Shown: positions 36,522 through 45,011, numbered from the stretch's first letter. The stretch is DNA of 64,000 nt from Rhizobium tibeticum (GCF_900110205.1 NZ_FOCV01000002.1:124001-188000); one strand, 5' to 3'. A program made the numbers and translations. Notes: generated from the letters alone by a model not told the origin.

Positions 36522-38102
36522 ATGAGCCTCGTCAAGAAATTTGCCACCGTCGGCGGCGCCACGCTCGGCAGCCGCATCTTCGGCTTTGCCCGTGAAACGC
36601 TGATGGCGGCCGCGCTCGGCACGGGTCCGATGGCCGACGTCTTCTACGCCGCCTTCCGCTTTCCGAACCTCTTCCGTCGCCTGTTTGCCGAAGGCGCGTT
36701 CAACGCCGCCTTCGTGCCGCTCTTTGCCAAGGAGATCGAGGCGCACGGCATCGACGGCGCCAAGCGCTTCTCCGAGGAAGTCTTCGGCGTGCTGTTTTCC
36801 GTGCTGCTGCTCATCACCATCGTCATGGAGCTCTGCATGCCGCTGCTCGTGCGCTTCGTCATCGCGCCGGGCTTTGCCGACGATGCGGAAAAATTCTCGA
36901 TCACCGTGCGCATGGCGGCGGTGATGTTCCCCTATCTCATGTGCATGTCGCTGACGGCAATGATGAGTGGGATGCTGAACTCGCTGCATCATTTCTTCGC
37001 CGCAGCCATTGCGCCCATTTTCCTCAACGTGGTGATGATTGGCGCGCTGTTCTATTCGCTCTATATCGGCGCCGAACCGCTTCAGACCGCCTGGTACCTC
37101 TCATGGGGCGTGCTCGTAGCTGGCATCCTGCAACTCGTCGTCGTCTATCTCGGCGTCCTGCATGCCGGCATGAGCATCGGCCTTCGCTTTCCCCGCATCA
37201 CGCCAAACGTCAAGCGGCTGCTGATCCTCGCAGTCCCTGCCGCCGTCACCGGCGGCATTACCCAGATCAACCAGATGATCGGGCAGGCGATCGCTTCCGC
37301 ACGCGAAGGCGCGATCGCCGCACTTCAATATGCGGACCGCATCTACCAGCTGCCGCTCGGCGTCGTCGGTGTCGCGGTCGGCGTGGTGCTGCTGCCGGAA
37401 TTGGCGCGTGCCTTGAAGGGCGGCCATCTGCGCGAGGCCGGAAACCTGCAGAACCGGTCGATCGAATTCGTGCTGTTCCTGACCATCCCGGCCGCCTTTG
37501 CACTCTGGATTCTCTCCGATGAGATCATCCGCGTGCTTTATGAGCGCGGCGCCTTCCATCAGGAAAACACCGCGATCGTCGGCTCCATCCTCGCCGTTTA
37601 CGGCATCGGCCTACCTGCCTTCGTGCTGATCAAGGCGTTGCAGCCGGGCTTCTATGCGCGCGAGGACACCAAGACGCCGATGCGCTTTTCCGCTGTTGCC
37701 GTTGGCGTCAACTGCGCGACGGCGCTGACGCTCTTTCCGTTTCTCGGCGCTCCCGGCATTGCGGTTGCAGAAGCGACGGCAGGCTGGATCAGCACCGTAC
37801 TTCTCTTCACCACGCTGCTGCGCCGCGGTCACCTCACCTGGGAATGGGCCTTGGCGCGACGCACGGCGCTGCTCGTCGTGTCCGCAGCCGTGATGGGGGG
37901 CGTGATCATGTACCTGCAGCACCGGTGGGAGCCGTGGCTTGCCTCAGGCGCACACCTGGCGACGAAGGTCGGCACACTCGGCCTTCTGATCATCATCGCC
38001 ATGGCCGTTTACTTCGCGACGGCGTTCCTGATCGGTGGCGCAAACCTCGGCATGATCCGGCGCAACCTGAACCGCAAGCCCGCCGCAAAAGTGGACGGCT
38101 AG
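36522..38102 (+). CDS. murJ: Lipid II flippase MurJ (MviN)
   Basis: Inner-membrane flippase moving the peptidoglycan precursor lipid II to the periplasm. The 526-residue protein has about 14 hydrophobic segments and the family N-terminus KKFATVGGATLGSRIFGFAR with the key Arg residues and FPNLFRRLFAEGAFNAAFVP. The start ATG is 11 bases after the glnD stop, so the genes are co-transcribed; this pair is conserved in alphaproteobacteria. The stop codon lies within the palindrome CTAGCGCTAG (38099-38108), nine bases before the stop of the convergent M15 peptidase gene. Confidence 0.96.
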   Translation: MSLVKKFATVGGATLGSRIFGFARETLMAAALGTGPMADVFYAAFRFPNLFRRLFAEGAFNAAFVPLFAKEIEAHGIDGAKRFSEEVFGVLFSVLLLITIVMELCMPLLVRFVIAPGFADDAEKFSITVRMAAVMFPYLMCMSLTAMMSGMLNSLHHFFAAAIAPIFLNVVMIGALFYSLYIGAEPLQTAWYLSWGVLVAGILQLVVVYLGVLHAGMSIGLRFPRITPNVKRLLILAVPAAVTGGITQINQMIGQAIASAREGAIAALQYADRIYQLPLGVVGVAVGVVLLPELARALKGGHLREAGNLQNRSIEFVLFLTIPAAFALWILSDEIIRVLYERGAFHQENTAIVGSILAVYGIGLPAFVLIKALQPGFYAREDTKTPMRFSAVAVGVNCATALTLFPFLGAPGIAVAEATAGWISTVLLFTTLLRRGHLTWEWALARRTALLVVSAAVMGGVIMYLQHRWEPWLASGAHLATKVGTLGLLIIIAMAVYFATAFLIGGANLGMIRRNLNRKPAAKVDG

Positions 38103-38111
38103 CGCTAGACC

Positions 38112-38537
38112 TCAGCAGTAGGTCCATCGTCGTTTGGGACCTATGTCCACATGGACGATGCCGTTGCAGTAACGGCCAATCCCGCCGATCCCTGGCGCCG
38201 ACGCAGCGATCGCAATGATCGTTCGCTCCGATACGCCGGGGATTCGGATATCGGCGGCCGCGCAATGGCGATGTTGGGAGTGTGATCGCCCGCGCGCCCG
38301 CAACCCCGAGGTTACGATCGGGCGGCGGCCGGTCTTAGTGGCGATATAGGCAAGAATGCCGCGGAGTTGCGGCGGGAAGCAGTTCGCCTGAACGCTGACG
38401 GTCTGCAGAGAGTAGGCGAGCGTTTCCTTATGCTTGAGCGGCGGTATCGTCACTCTTCTGACATTCTGGGCGTCGGCACTGTCGAAACACGACAGACAGA
38501 ACAGGCCGGCGAGTGCGATGGAAAATGCGGACTGCAT
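38112..38537 (-). CDS. Secreted M15-type (YcbK-like) peptidase
   Basis: A 141-residue exported protein. A signal peptide is clear (residues 1-23, MQSAFSIALAGLFCLSCFDS, likely cut after ADA). The rest matches the M15 D-Ala-D-Ala carboxypeptidase-like domain: TSGLRARGRSHSQHRHCAAA followed by Asp, with predicted zinc ligands His89, Asp96 and His129 (HVDIG). In the usual SQHxxG-x-AAD motif the Gly is replaced by Cys92, an oddity. Probably a periplasmic peptidoglycan peptidase. GGGAGGG seven bases upstream supports the ATG at 38537. Convergent with murJ. Confidence 0.82.
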   Translation of the reverse strand: MQSAFSIALAGLFCLSCFDSADAQNVRRVTIPPLKHKETLAYSLQTVSVQANCFPPQLRGILAYIATKTGRRPIVTSGLRARGRSHSQHRHCAAADIRIPGVSERTIIAIAASAPGIGGIGRYCNGIVHVDIGPKRRWTYC

Positions 38538-38633
38538 GGTTCCCTCCCCTCGAAATACGCCGGAGCAGCCGGCGCAGCCTTTGGCGGATGGAACGCTCTC
38601 CCTAAAAATGGCCTTTTTGTGAAATTGTTTACC

Positions 38634-38646
38634 TTCCGTTACGGAA
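38634..38646. repeat. Perfect palindrome TTCCGTTACGGAA
   Basis: Six-base arms TTCCGT and ACGGAA around a single T, in the promoter-proximal half of the gene-free region. It has the size and symmetry of a dimeric repressor site, but the cognate regulator is not apparent in the neighbourhood. Confidence 0.55.
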
Positions 38647-38734
38647 CATCACCATATTCTACTGCTAATTGGCAGGTGAGAAGTACCTCAAAAGTAGTAT
38701 AAAGTTCCCTTTCGTAAATTTGCGAGAGACATTC

Positions 38735-38764
38735 ATAGAGGAAATTCGCATAGAGGAAATTCGT
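38735..38764. repeat. Perfect 15-bp tandem duplication
   Basis: CATAGAGGAAATTCG occurs twice back to back at 38735-38749 and 38750-38764 without mismatch. A recent slippage duplication in a non-coding region is the simplest explanation. Confidence 0.9.
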
Positions 38765-39075
38765 CACCGGTTTTCCCCGCCCTACGGCGCTTTCCTGCAA
38801 TCGTGCCGTGCCATCTTCGGTCACACGGCAAGGTGTTGCGGCGGGACGGGACCGGCGCTGGATGATGGAGAACGCAAGCTCCTTCATCCGGGGTTGGGAA
38901 GCGGCCATATGCTTTTTCCTCTGGCGACGCAATTTCCAGAGCCCGGTCCGAGTGCAATGCAGGATCGAACCACGGGCCGGAACGACCGTATGAAGGTAAA
39001 GACGTGTTCACCAAACCGCCCCTTGACCGATCACCCGCCCTTGGCAACAACACGACGCCACAAATCGGAGCCACA

Positions 39076-39471
39076 ATGTCCCAATCGCTTTTCCTCGTGA
39101 CCCTTGTCGTCGACGATTACGACCGCGCCAAGGATTTCTATTGCGGCGCGCTCGGCTTCGATTGCCTTCAGGACGATAGACAGCCCGAGGGCAAGCGGTG
39201 GGTGGTGGTCAAGCCGAAGGGCGGCGACGGCGCAGCCTTCTTGCTTGCGCAGGCTGCCAACGCCCAGCAGAAGGCGGCGATCGGCAACCAGACCGGCGGG
39301 CGCGTCGGCTTCTTTCTCAAGAGCGACGATTTTGCCCGCGACCATGCATCGATGCTGGCCAAGGGCGTGCACTTTCTCGAGGCGCCGCGGCACGAGGTTT
39401 ATGGGACGGTCGCCGTGTTTTCGGATCCTTACGGCAACACCTTCGACCTGATCGAACACGCCGCAGGCTGA
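39076..39471 (+). CDS. VOC-family (glyoxalase/bleomycin-resistance fold) protein
   Basis: A 131-residue single-domain vicinal oxygen chelate protein. The first betaalphabeta-betabeta unit is FLVTLVVDDYDRAKDFYCGA followed by LGFDCLQDD, and the second ends with TVAVFSDPYGNTFDLIEHA, whose Asp-Pro-x-Gly-Asn and final Glu are family hallmarks. The ATG at 39076 follows TCGGAG; the in-frame upstream stretch from 39004 shows no fold similarity. The substrate is unknown; such genes cover lyases, dioxygenases and drug-binding proteins. It stands alone, 97 bases before trpS. Confidence 0.87.
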   Translation: MSQSLFLVTLVVDDYDRAKDFYCGALGFDCLQDDRQPEGKRWVVVKPKGGDGAAFLLAQAANAQQKAAIGNQTGGRVGFFLKSDDFARDHASMLAKGVHFLEAPRHEVYGTVAVFSDPYGNTFDLIEHAAG

Positions 39472-39568
39472 ACCCCTTGATTGCCCTGTCTTCCGCGTGC
39501 ATAAGCGCGCCCGTTAGCAACATGGGTTACAAACCCTGGGGCCCTCCACCAGCCTAATCGAGGACATA

Positions 39569-40633
39569 ATGAGCGAATTCAAGAAAGTCGTTTTCTCCGG
39601 CGTCCAGCCGACCGGCAATCTCCATCTTGGCAACTATCTCGGTGCGATCCGCAAATTCGTGGCGCTGCAGGAGGGCAACGACTGCATCTACTGTGTCGTG
39701 GATATGCACGCGTTGACGGCCCAGCTCGTCCATGAGGACATGCCGAACCAGATCCGTTCGATCGCCGCCGCCTTTATCGCGTCCGGCATCGATCCGGAAA
39801 GGCACATCGTTTTCAACCAGTCGGCCGTGCCGCAGCACGCCGAGCTCGCCTGGATCTTCAATTGCGTCGCGCGCCTCGGTTGGATGAACCGTATGACGCA
39901 GTTCAAGGACAAGGCCGGCAAGGACCGCGAGCAGGCCTCGCTCGGCCTCTACGCCTATCCGAGCCTGATGGCCGCTGACATTCTCGTTTACCGCGGCACG
40001 CATGTCCCGGTTGGCGACGACCAGAAGCAGCACCTTGAACTCGCCCGCGACATCGCCATGAAGTTCAACCTCGACTATGCGGGGCACATCCGCAAGACGG
40101 ACTACGGCATTGACATCACCGTCGGCAATGAGCCGGTGCATGCCTATTTCCCGATGGTCGAGCCGCTGATCGATGGCCCGGCGCCGCGCGTCATGTCGCT
40201 TCGCGATGGCACCAAGAAGATGTCGAAGTCGGATCCATCCGATCTTTCGCGCATCAACCTGATGGACGACGAGGACGCGATCTCGAAGAAGATCCGCAAG
40301 GCCAAGACCGATCCGGAAGGCTTGCCTGGCGAGATCGACGGTCTCAAGGGTCGGCCGGAAGCCGACAATCTTGTCGGCATCTATGCAGCACTCGCCGACA
40401 GGTCGAAGGCTGACGTGCTTGCCGAATTCGGCGGCCAGCAGTTCTCGGTCTTCAAGCCGGCGCTCGTCGATCTCGCCGTCAACGTGCTCTCGCCGATCAC
40501 CGCCGAGATGCGCCGCCTGATGTCGGACACCAGCCACATCGACGCGATCCTGCGCAACGGCGGCGAACGGGCACGGGCACGCGCCGAGGTGACGATGAAG
40601 GAAGTGCGCGACATCGTCGGCTTCCTGTACTGA
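39569..40633 (+). CDS. trpS: Tryptophanyl-tRNA synthetase
   Basis: Class I synthetase charging tRNA-Trp. The 354-residue length is normal. The HIGH-equivalent motif is [13 protein letters not shown] near residues 14-26 and the KMSKS loop is [10 protein letters not shown] near 214-223. The tryptophan pocket segments [10 protein letters not shown] and [13 protein letters not shown] are present. The ATG at 39569 follows CGAGGACATA. It is flanked by unrelated single genes. A GC-rich hairpin follows the stop at 40654-40677. Confidence 0.97.
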   Translation: MSEFKKVVFSGVQPTGNLHLGNYLGAIRKFVALQEGNDCIYCVVDMHALTAQLVHEDMPNQIRSIAAAFIASGIDPERHIVFNQSAVPQHAELAWIFNCVARLGWMNRMTQFKDKAGKDREQASLGLYAYPSLMAADILVYRGTHVPVGDDQKQHLELARDIAMKFNLDYAGHIRKTDYGIDITVGNEPVHAYFPMVEPLIDGPAPRVMSLRDGTKKMSKSDPSDLSRINLMDDEDAISKKIRKAKTDPEGLPGEIDGLKGRPEADNLVGIYAALADRSKADVLAEFGGQQFSVFKPALVDLAVNVLSPITAEMRRLMSDTSHIDAILRNGGERARARAEVTMKEVRDIVGFLY

Positions 40634-40653
40634 GATACGGCCTCACGAGCCTT

Positions 40654-40677
40654 TCCGGGGCGGCTTGCAGCCCCGGA
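40654..40677 (+). terminator. GC-rich hairpin after trpS
   Basis: TCCGGGGC (40654-40661) pairs perfectly with GCCCCGGA (40670-40677) around an eight-base loop, 20 bases after the trpS stop. No T-run follows, so it is a weak intrinsic or Rho-assisted terminator. Confidence 0.5.
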
Positions 40678-40735
40678 CTTGTCGAACCCGGACCTGCGGC
40701 GTAATCTTTTGGAAACGGACCGCCAGGAGGCTTCG

Positions 40736-41161
40736 ATGCGAGATCGCAACCTCATCCAGATCGGCGCCATGGAGATCCGGCTTCTGATCGACGAGGATCA
40801 GAGTGCCGGCAGTCTGGTGATGTTCGAATTCACGGTCCCGCCTCAGGCACGTGTCCCGGCCGCTCATTATCACCGCGACGTCGACGAAGTGATCCACGGA
40901 TTGTCCGGCACGATGACGACGACGCTGGACGGGCGCAAACACGACATCGCACCGGGGCAAACCCTGTTCATTCCGCGCGGCTATGTCCACACCCACGAGA
41001 ACCTGCACGGAGAAACCGCCAAGGCTTTGATCACCATGACGCCCGGCTTGATCGGCAGGCGGTATTTCGAGGAGATGGCCCTGGCCATCAACGTTCAGGG
41101 AAAGCCCGATATCGAACATGTGAAGGCAATCATGCGCCTCTATGGACTGGTTCCGGCCTGA
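40736..41161 (+). CDS. Cupin-domain protein
   Basis: A 141-residue single-domain cupin. Motif 1 is HYHRDVDEVIHGLSGTMTTT, giving His-x-His-type metal ligands plus Glu, and motif 2 is GQTLFIPRGYVHTHENLH with a further His. This is the pattern of a metal-binding small cupin, perhaps an oxygenase, isomerase or sensor. The ATG at 40736 has AGGAGG six bases upstream, which decides it over a TTG at 40679. Stands alone between trpS and a Usp gene. Function unassigned. Confidence 0.85.
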   Translation: MRDRNLIQIGAMEIRLLIDEDQSAGSLVMFEFTVPPQARVPAAHYHRDVDEVIHGLSGTMTTTLDGRKHDIAPGQTLFIPRGYVHTHENLHGETAKALITMTPGLIGRRYFEEMALAINVQGKPDIEHVKAIMRLYGLVPA

Positions 41162-41243
41162 CGCGGCCCGCGCGCAGGCGATCCTTCCAGGATCAAAAAC
41201 GAGGGCTTGCAAATTTTCGGGTTCAGGTGTCAGAGTCCGCGCC

Positions 41244-41735
41244 ATGGTATCGAAACGACTCTCCCGGCTCGAAGGTCATCGCCGCAAATTCATCGCGGTC
41301 ATTGACGATACGCCCGAATGCTCCCGCGCCGTCCATTATGCGGGCCGGCGCGCCAAGAACTCGAATGGCGGCCTTGTGCTGATGTACGTGATTCCGGAGG
41401 GCGACTTCCAGCAGTGGCTGGGGGTGGAGGAGATCATGCGCGCCGAGGCGCGCGAGGAGGCCGAGGCTGTGGTCGCCAAGGCGGCGCATGTGGTTCGCGA
41501 AACGATCGGCATCGACCCTGAGATCGTCATCCGCGAGGGAAGCGCCACCGAGCAGATCAACGCCGTGATCGAGGAAGACCGCGATATTGCGATCCTGGTG
41601 CTTGCCGCAAGCTCGGCCAAGGAAGGTCCAGGACCGCTGGTGTCGTCGATCGCCGGGCGTGGCGCGACATTTCCCATCCCTGTCACGGTCCTGCCTGATA
41701 CATTGACCGACGAGGAACTGGATGCTCTCGCATAA
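41244..41735 (+). CDS. Universal stress protein (UspA family)
   Basis: A 163-residue UspA-fold protein. The first strand is RRKFIAVIDDTPECSRAVHY with the conserved Asp, and the domain ends in SSIAGRGATFPIPVTVLPD. The ATP-loop region reads ASSAKEGPGPLVSSI rather than the standard G-x2-G-x9-G-S/T, so nucleotide binding is doubtful. The ATG at 41244 begins a short basic lead before the first strand; upstream in-frame residues overlap the cupin stop and look non-coding. Usp proteins accumulate in growth arrest; this one has no neighbour that hints at a role. Confidence 0.85.
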   Translation: MVSKRLSRLEGHRRKFIAVIDDTPECSRAVHYAGRRAKNSNGGLVLMYVIPEGDFQQWLGVEEIMRAEAREEAEAVVAKAAHVVRETIGIDPEIVIREGSATEQINAVIEEDRDIAILVLAASSAKEGPGPLVSSIAGRGATFPIPVTVLPDTLTDEELDALA

Positions 41736-41844
41736 AGCGATTTCTTGAGTACCAGTCTCTTGAATAGAGTTGCCAATCGGCTTATTTTCTCTTTTGAAGA
41801 ATTCTAAAGACGGCTTAGGCTACTGCCCGCCGCAGGAGAGCGAG

Positions 41845-42411
41845 ATGTTTATTCAGACCGAAGCCACGCCGAATCCCGCCACGCAGAAGTTTCTGCCGGG
41901 CCGGGTCGTGATGGAAAACGGCACGGCCGAATTCCGTAGCGCCGACGAAGCGCAGGCTTCGCCGCTTGCTGCTCGGCTGTTCGAGATTGCGGGCGTGACC
42001 GGTGTCTATTTTGGCTACGACTTCATTTCCGTCTCTAAGGACGATGCCGAGTGGCAGCACCTGAAGCCGGCGATCCTCGGTTCGATCATGGAACATTTCA
42101 TGTCGGGCAAGCCTGTCATGGGCGACGCCTCGGTTCTTTCCGAGGACCTCGATGCCGGCGGCGAGTTCTTCGACGAAGCCGACGAGTCGATTGTCCTCAC
42201 GATCAAGGAGCTGCTGGACACGCGCGTGCGTCCGGCCGTTGCGCAGGATGGTGGCGACATCACCTTCCGTGGCTTCAAGGACGGCAAGGTCTATCTCAAC
42301 ATGAAGGGCTCCTGCTCCGGCTGCCCGTCGTCGACGGCGACGCTGAAGCATGGCGTGCAGAACCTGCTTCGCCATTTCGTTCCGGAAGTCGAGGAAGTGG
42401 TCGCCGCCTGA
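41845..42411 (+). CDS. NifU-like iron-sulfur scaffold/carrier (Nfu family)
   Basis: A 188-residue Nfu-type protein delivering Fe-S clusters. An N-terminal Nfu_N domain (FIQTEATPNPATQKFLPG, IAGVTGVYFGYDFISV; residues 1-90) is joined to the NifU C-terminal domain (residues about 115-188) with the cluster-binding CxxC in MKGSCSGCPSSTATLKHGV. This Nfu_N plus NifU_C form is the alphaproteobacterial/mitochondrial Nfu1 type, a housekeeping protein, not the nitrogenase NifU. The ATG at 41845 has AGGAG upstream. It leads into tsaB after 102 bases. Confidence 0.93.
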   Translation: MFIQTEATPNPATQKFLPGRVVMENGTAEFRSADEAQASPLAARLFEIAGVTGVYFGYDFISVSKDDAEWQHLKPAILGSIMEHFMSGKPVMGDASVLSEDLDAGGEFFDEADESIVLTIKELLDTRVRPAVAQDGGDITFRGFKDGKVYLNMKGSCSGCPSSTATLKHGVQNLLRHFVPEVEEVVAA

Positions 42412-42513
42412 CGACGACACTCCCGTTCCGGCATTCATTCTGGCGCAGCATTTGCAAGCGCGGCAGGGTGGATGTATGGACGCTCAGGAACGCTTTATTC
42501 GGAAATTGATGCC

Positions 42514-43173
42514 ATGATCATACTGGCGCTCGACACCGCAGGTGTGGATTGCGCTGCCGCTCTCTATGACAGCGGCAGGGATACGATGCTGGGGGAGGCA
42601 TCGGACATGATCGGCAAGGGGCACGCAGAGCATCTGATGGGGATCATCGATCGCGCGCTGAATGAAGCGGGCGCGGCGCTTTCGGCCGTCGATCGCATTG
42701 CCGTCACCATCGGTCCAGGCTCCTTCACCGGCATTCGTGTCGGCGTTGCCGCCGCGCGCGGCTTTGCGCTGTCGCTCGGCGTTCCGGCCGTCGGCGTCAC
42801 CACGCTTGCGGTGATGGCCGAAGCGCAGCGGCTGAAGACGCCGAAGCACCCGGTGCTCGCCGCCATGGATGCCAAGCGAAATGAAATCTACCTGCAGGCC
42901 TTCGATGCCGGCGGCGAGCCGCTTGATGAAGCGCGTGCCGTCACCGTCGAGGAAGCGCAGGCGTTCGCCGCGACATTCGAAGGCGAAATCATCGGTTCCG
43001 CCACGCCGTTCCTGAAGCCGGACACGACCGGCGATCACGCCAACCATTTCCCGATTTCCATCGTGGCGCGCCTCGGCGCCGCCTCTGATCCTTCTGCGGG
43101 AAAACCGAAGCCTCTTTATCTGCGCGGACCCGACGCCAAGCCCCAGGCCGGGTTTGCAATTGCGCGAGTATGA
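42514..43173 (+). CDS. tsaB: tRNA threonylcarbamoyladenosine synthesis protein TsaB
   Basis: Partner of TsaD and TsaE in making t6A37 in ANN-decoding tRNAs. The 219-residue length is normal. The ASKHA fold begins with MIILALDTAGVDCAAALYD and continues with KGHAEHLMGIIDRAL and VTIGPGSFTGIRVGVAAARG, the TsaB signature. The ATG at 42514 starts the first strand. Its stop overlaps rimI by four bases (ATGA). This starts the conserved block tsaB-rimI-mur-olsA-miaB-phoH-ybeY-corC-lnt. Confidence 0.95.
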   Translation: MIILALDTAGVDCAAALYDSGRDTMLGEASDMIGKGHAEHLMGIIDRALNEAGAALSAVDRIAVTIGPGSFTGIRVGVAAARGFALSLGVPAVGVTTLAVMAEAQRLKTPKHPVLAAMDAKRNEIYLQAFDAGGEPLDEARAVTVEEAQAFAATFEGEIIGSATPFLKPDTTGDHANHFPISIVARLGAASDPSAGKPKPLYLRGPDAKPQAGFAIARV

Positions 43174-43670
43174 CCATGTTGGAATCCTATTTGACGCTGA
43201 AGCCGGAATTCGAAATCGTCGCGATGGATGCCGATGATTGCCGCGCCGTCGCGGCTCTGCACGGTGAACGTTTCGCCCGCCCATGGGGCGATGGCGAGTT
43301 CTACAGCCTGCTCAGCCAGAACACCGTTTTCGGCTTCGTGGCACGCCAGACCAATGCATTCCTCAAGAAGCCGTTGCCCGGTTTCGTGCTGGCTCGCCAG
43401 GTCGCCGGCGAGGCGGAAATCCTGGCGATCGCCGTGCAGACGAAGGTCGCACGCGCCGGCCTCGGTTGGCGGCTGATGCAGGCCGCGATGCGCGAAGCAC
43501 ACGCGCGCGGCGGCGAGAGCATCTTCCTGGAGGTCGATGACGGCAATGCTGCGGCGCTCGGCCTTTACCGCAAGCTCGGTTTCGAGAAAGTCGGCGAACG
43601 CAGGGGATACTACAAGGATGCCAAGGGCGCGGTTTCCACAGCGCTTGTCATGAAGCGCGTTCTTCGTTAG
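43170..43670 (+). CDS. rimI: Ribosomal-protein-alanine N-acetyltransferase
   Basis: GNAT enzyme that acetylates the N-terminal alanine of ribosomal protein S18 in E. coli. The 166 residues include the FARPWGDGEFYSLLSQ substrate segment seen in RimI. The acetyl-CoA loop is present as VARAGLGWRLMQAAMREA, and EVDDGNAAALGLYRKLGFEK is the final strand-helix motif. The R/Q-x-x-G-x-G/A loop is R-A-G-L-G-W, slightly unusual. Coupling to tsaB by the ATGA overlap is the usual arrangement and supports the name. Confidence 0.92.
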   Translation: MTMLESYLTLKPEFEIVAMDADDCRAVAALHGERFARPWGDGEFYSLLSQNTVFGFVARQTNAFLKKPLPGFVLARQVAGEAEILAIAVQTKVARAGLGWRLMQAAMREAHARGGESIFLEVDDGNAAALGLYRKLGFEKVGERRGYYKDAKGAVSTALVMKRVLR

Positions 43671-43706
43671 TCCGTTGCTTGAACGTTGACTATCGGAAGG
43701 CAGCCC

Positions 43707-44135
43707 ATGACTGACGTCGCCAAGACCCTCGAGGAGCTTTGCGCTGAACGCGGCATGCGCATGACCGAGCAGCGCCGGGTGATCGCGCGCATTCTCGAAG
43801 AATCCGCCGACCACCCTGACGTGGAAGAACTCTATCGGCGCTCGGTGAAGGTCGATGCCAAGATCTCGATCTCCACGGTCTATCGCACCGTGAAACTGTT
43901 CGAGGACGCCGGCATCATAGAACGCCACGACTTCCGAGACGGCCGCTCGCGCTACGAGACGGTGCCGGAAGAGCATCACGACCACCTCATCGACCTCAAG
44001 TCGGGTGTCGTCATCGAGTTTCACTCGCCCGAGATCGAGGCATTGCAGGAACGCATCGCCCGCGAACACGGCTTCAAGCTGGTCGACCATCGGCTGGAAC
44101 TTTACGGCATTCCGCTCAAGAAGGACGAGCGCTGA
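43707..44135 (+). CDS. mur: Fur-family metal regulator, most likely Mur
   Basis: A 142-residue Fur-family repressor. The N-terminal winged helix includes RMTEQRRVIARILEESADHP and SISTVYRTVKLFEDAGII, and the C-terminal dimerisation domain has the metal-binding EEHHDHLIDL and the late HRLELYG. There is no CxxC pair, as in rhizobial Mur/Fur. In rhizobia this locus between rimI and miaB encodes Mur, which responds to manganese and represses sitABCD; the true iron regulators there are RirA and Irr. I infer Mur from position and sequence; the metal is not provable by eye. The ATG at 43707 has GGAAGG upstream. Confidence 0.85.
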   Translation: MTDVAKTLEELCAERGMRMTEQRRVIARILEESADHPDVEELYRRSVKVDAKISISTVYRTVKLFEDAGIIERHDFRDGRSRYETVPEEHHDHLIDLKSGVVIEFHSPEIEALQERIAREHGFKLVDHRLELYGIPLKKDER

Positions 44136-44165
44136 GGCCATGATCGCAGCTGGGGAGTCTTCGCT

Positions 44166-44963
44166 TTGATCGCCTGGCTGCGCATAGGCCTCGCCGGCAT
44201 CGTCATTCTCCTTGCCAGCATCCTGCTCATGCCCTGGCAGCTCTTGGCGCTGCGCTTCGACTGGAAGCTGCGCCGCTGGCTGCCCCGCATCTGGCATCGC
44301 ATTCTCTGTTTCTGCCTTGGCATCCGCATTCGCGTCCGTGGCAAGATGGAAACGCACAGACCGTTGATGCTTTGCGCCAACCATTCGTCGTGGATGGACA
44401 TCATGGTGCTGTCTGCTGTCGCCGACGTTGCGTTTATCGCCAAGATCGAAGTGCGCGACTGGCCGATTTTCGGCACGCTGGCGAAGCTGCAGAAGAGCGT
44501 CTTCGTGGTGCGTGAGGAAAAGCGTAAGACCGGCCACCAGGCGAATGAGATTGCGACCCGCATGGCGAATGGCGAGATCGTCGTTCTGTTTCCGGAGGGC
44601 ACGACCTCGGATGGGAACCGGCTTCTGGAGGTCAAATCCTCGTTGTTCGGCGCAGCCGCGATGGCGATTCCAGCTTCGCCAACGGGCGCTGTCGTAATCC
44701 AACCGGTCGCGGTTGCCTATACCGGCGTCCACGGTTTGCCGATGGGGCGTTATCATCGCCCGCTCGCCTCCTGGCCCGGCGACGTGGAGATGCTCCCGCA
44801 CCTGAAGGATATGCTGCGATGCGGCGCTTTTGAGGTGGACGTCTGCTTCGGCGACGCGGTCGAATATCGCGGCGACAGCAACCGCAAGGAAGTCAGCGCG
44901 ACGATTGCACGACGCATCCGCGCCATGCTTGGCGCGGCACTGCGCGGCCGCGACGCCGCGTAA
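44166..44963 (+). CDS. olsA: Lyso-ornithine lipid O-acyltransferase (PlsC family)
   Basis: PlsC-fold acyltransferase of 265 residues with an N-terminal membrane helix (AGIVILLASILLMPWQLLAL). The catalytic HxxxxD motif is NHSSWMD (His73, Asp78) and the phosphate/acceptor motif is LFPEGTTSDG (142-150). In S. meliloti the plsC homologue at this locus next to miaB is OlsA, which O-acylates lyso-ornithine lipid; the housekeeping PlsC is elsewhere. Assignment rests on gene order, since PlsC and OlsA are hard to tell apart. The start is a TTG at 44166 with GGGGAG eight bases upstream; the nearby ATG at 44140 is out of frame. OlsB is at 27160-28032. Confidence 0.82.
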   Translation: MIAWLRIGLAGIVILLASILLMPWQLLALRFDWKLRRWLPRIWHRILCFCLGIRIRVRGKMETHRPLMLCANHSSWMDIMVLSAVADVAFIAKIEVRDWPIFGTLAKLQKSVFVVREEKRKTGHQANEIATRMANGEIVVLFPEGTTSDGNRLLEVKSSLFGAAAMAIPASPTGAVVIQPVAVAYTGVHGLPMGRYHRPLASWPGDVEMLPHLKDMLRCGAFEVDVCFGDAVEYRGDSNRKEVSATIARRIRAMLGAALRGRDAA

Positions 44964-45011
44964 GACAAGATTTCCTTTTCTAGCGCAGCAAAAACCACTA
45001 AATAGCCGCCC

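Larger units (their letters stand above)
38538..39075. other. 538-bp gene-free, partly AT-rich region
   Basis: No convincing gene. Open frames here (for example 38669-39100 plus and 38639-38932 minus) lack ribosome-binding sites and coding-like composition. The left half is unusually AT-rich for the window. It contains a 13-base palindrome (38634-38646), AAGTAC and AAGTAG half-sites 11 bases apart (38681-38697), and a perfect 15-base tandem repeat (38735-38764). The right half returns to high GC and leads into the VOC gene. It may be a regulatory region left after gene loss, or may encode a small RNA. Confidence 0.5.

Noticed and set aside
38639-38932. 97-codon minus-strand ORF in the gene-free region
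   Set aside because: Low-complexity basic N-terminus, no ribosome-binding site, no similarity to a known fold; ends in the palindrome region.
38669-39100. 143-codon plus-strand ORF in the gene-free region
   Set aside because: No ribosome-binding site, overlaps the VOC start, and includes the 15-bp duplication (repeated IEEIR) with no family resemblance.
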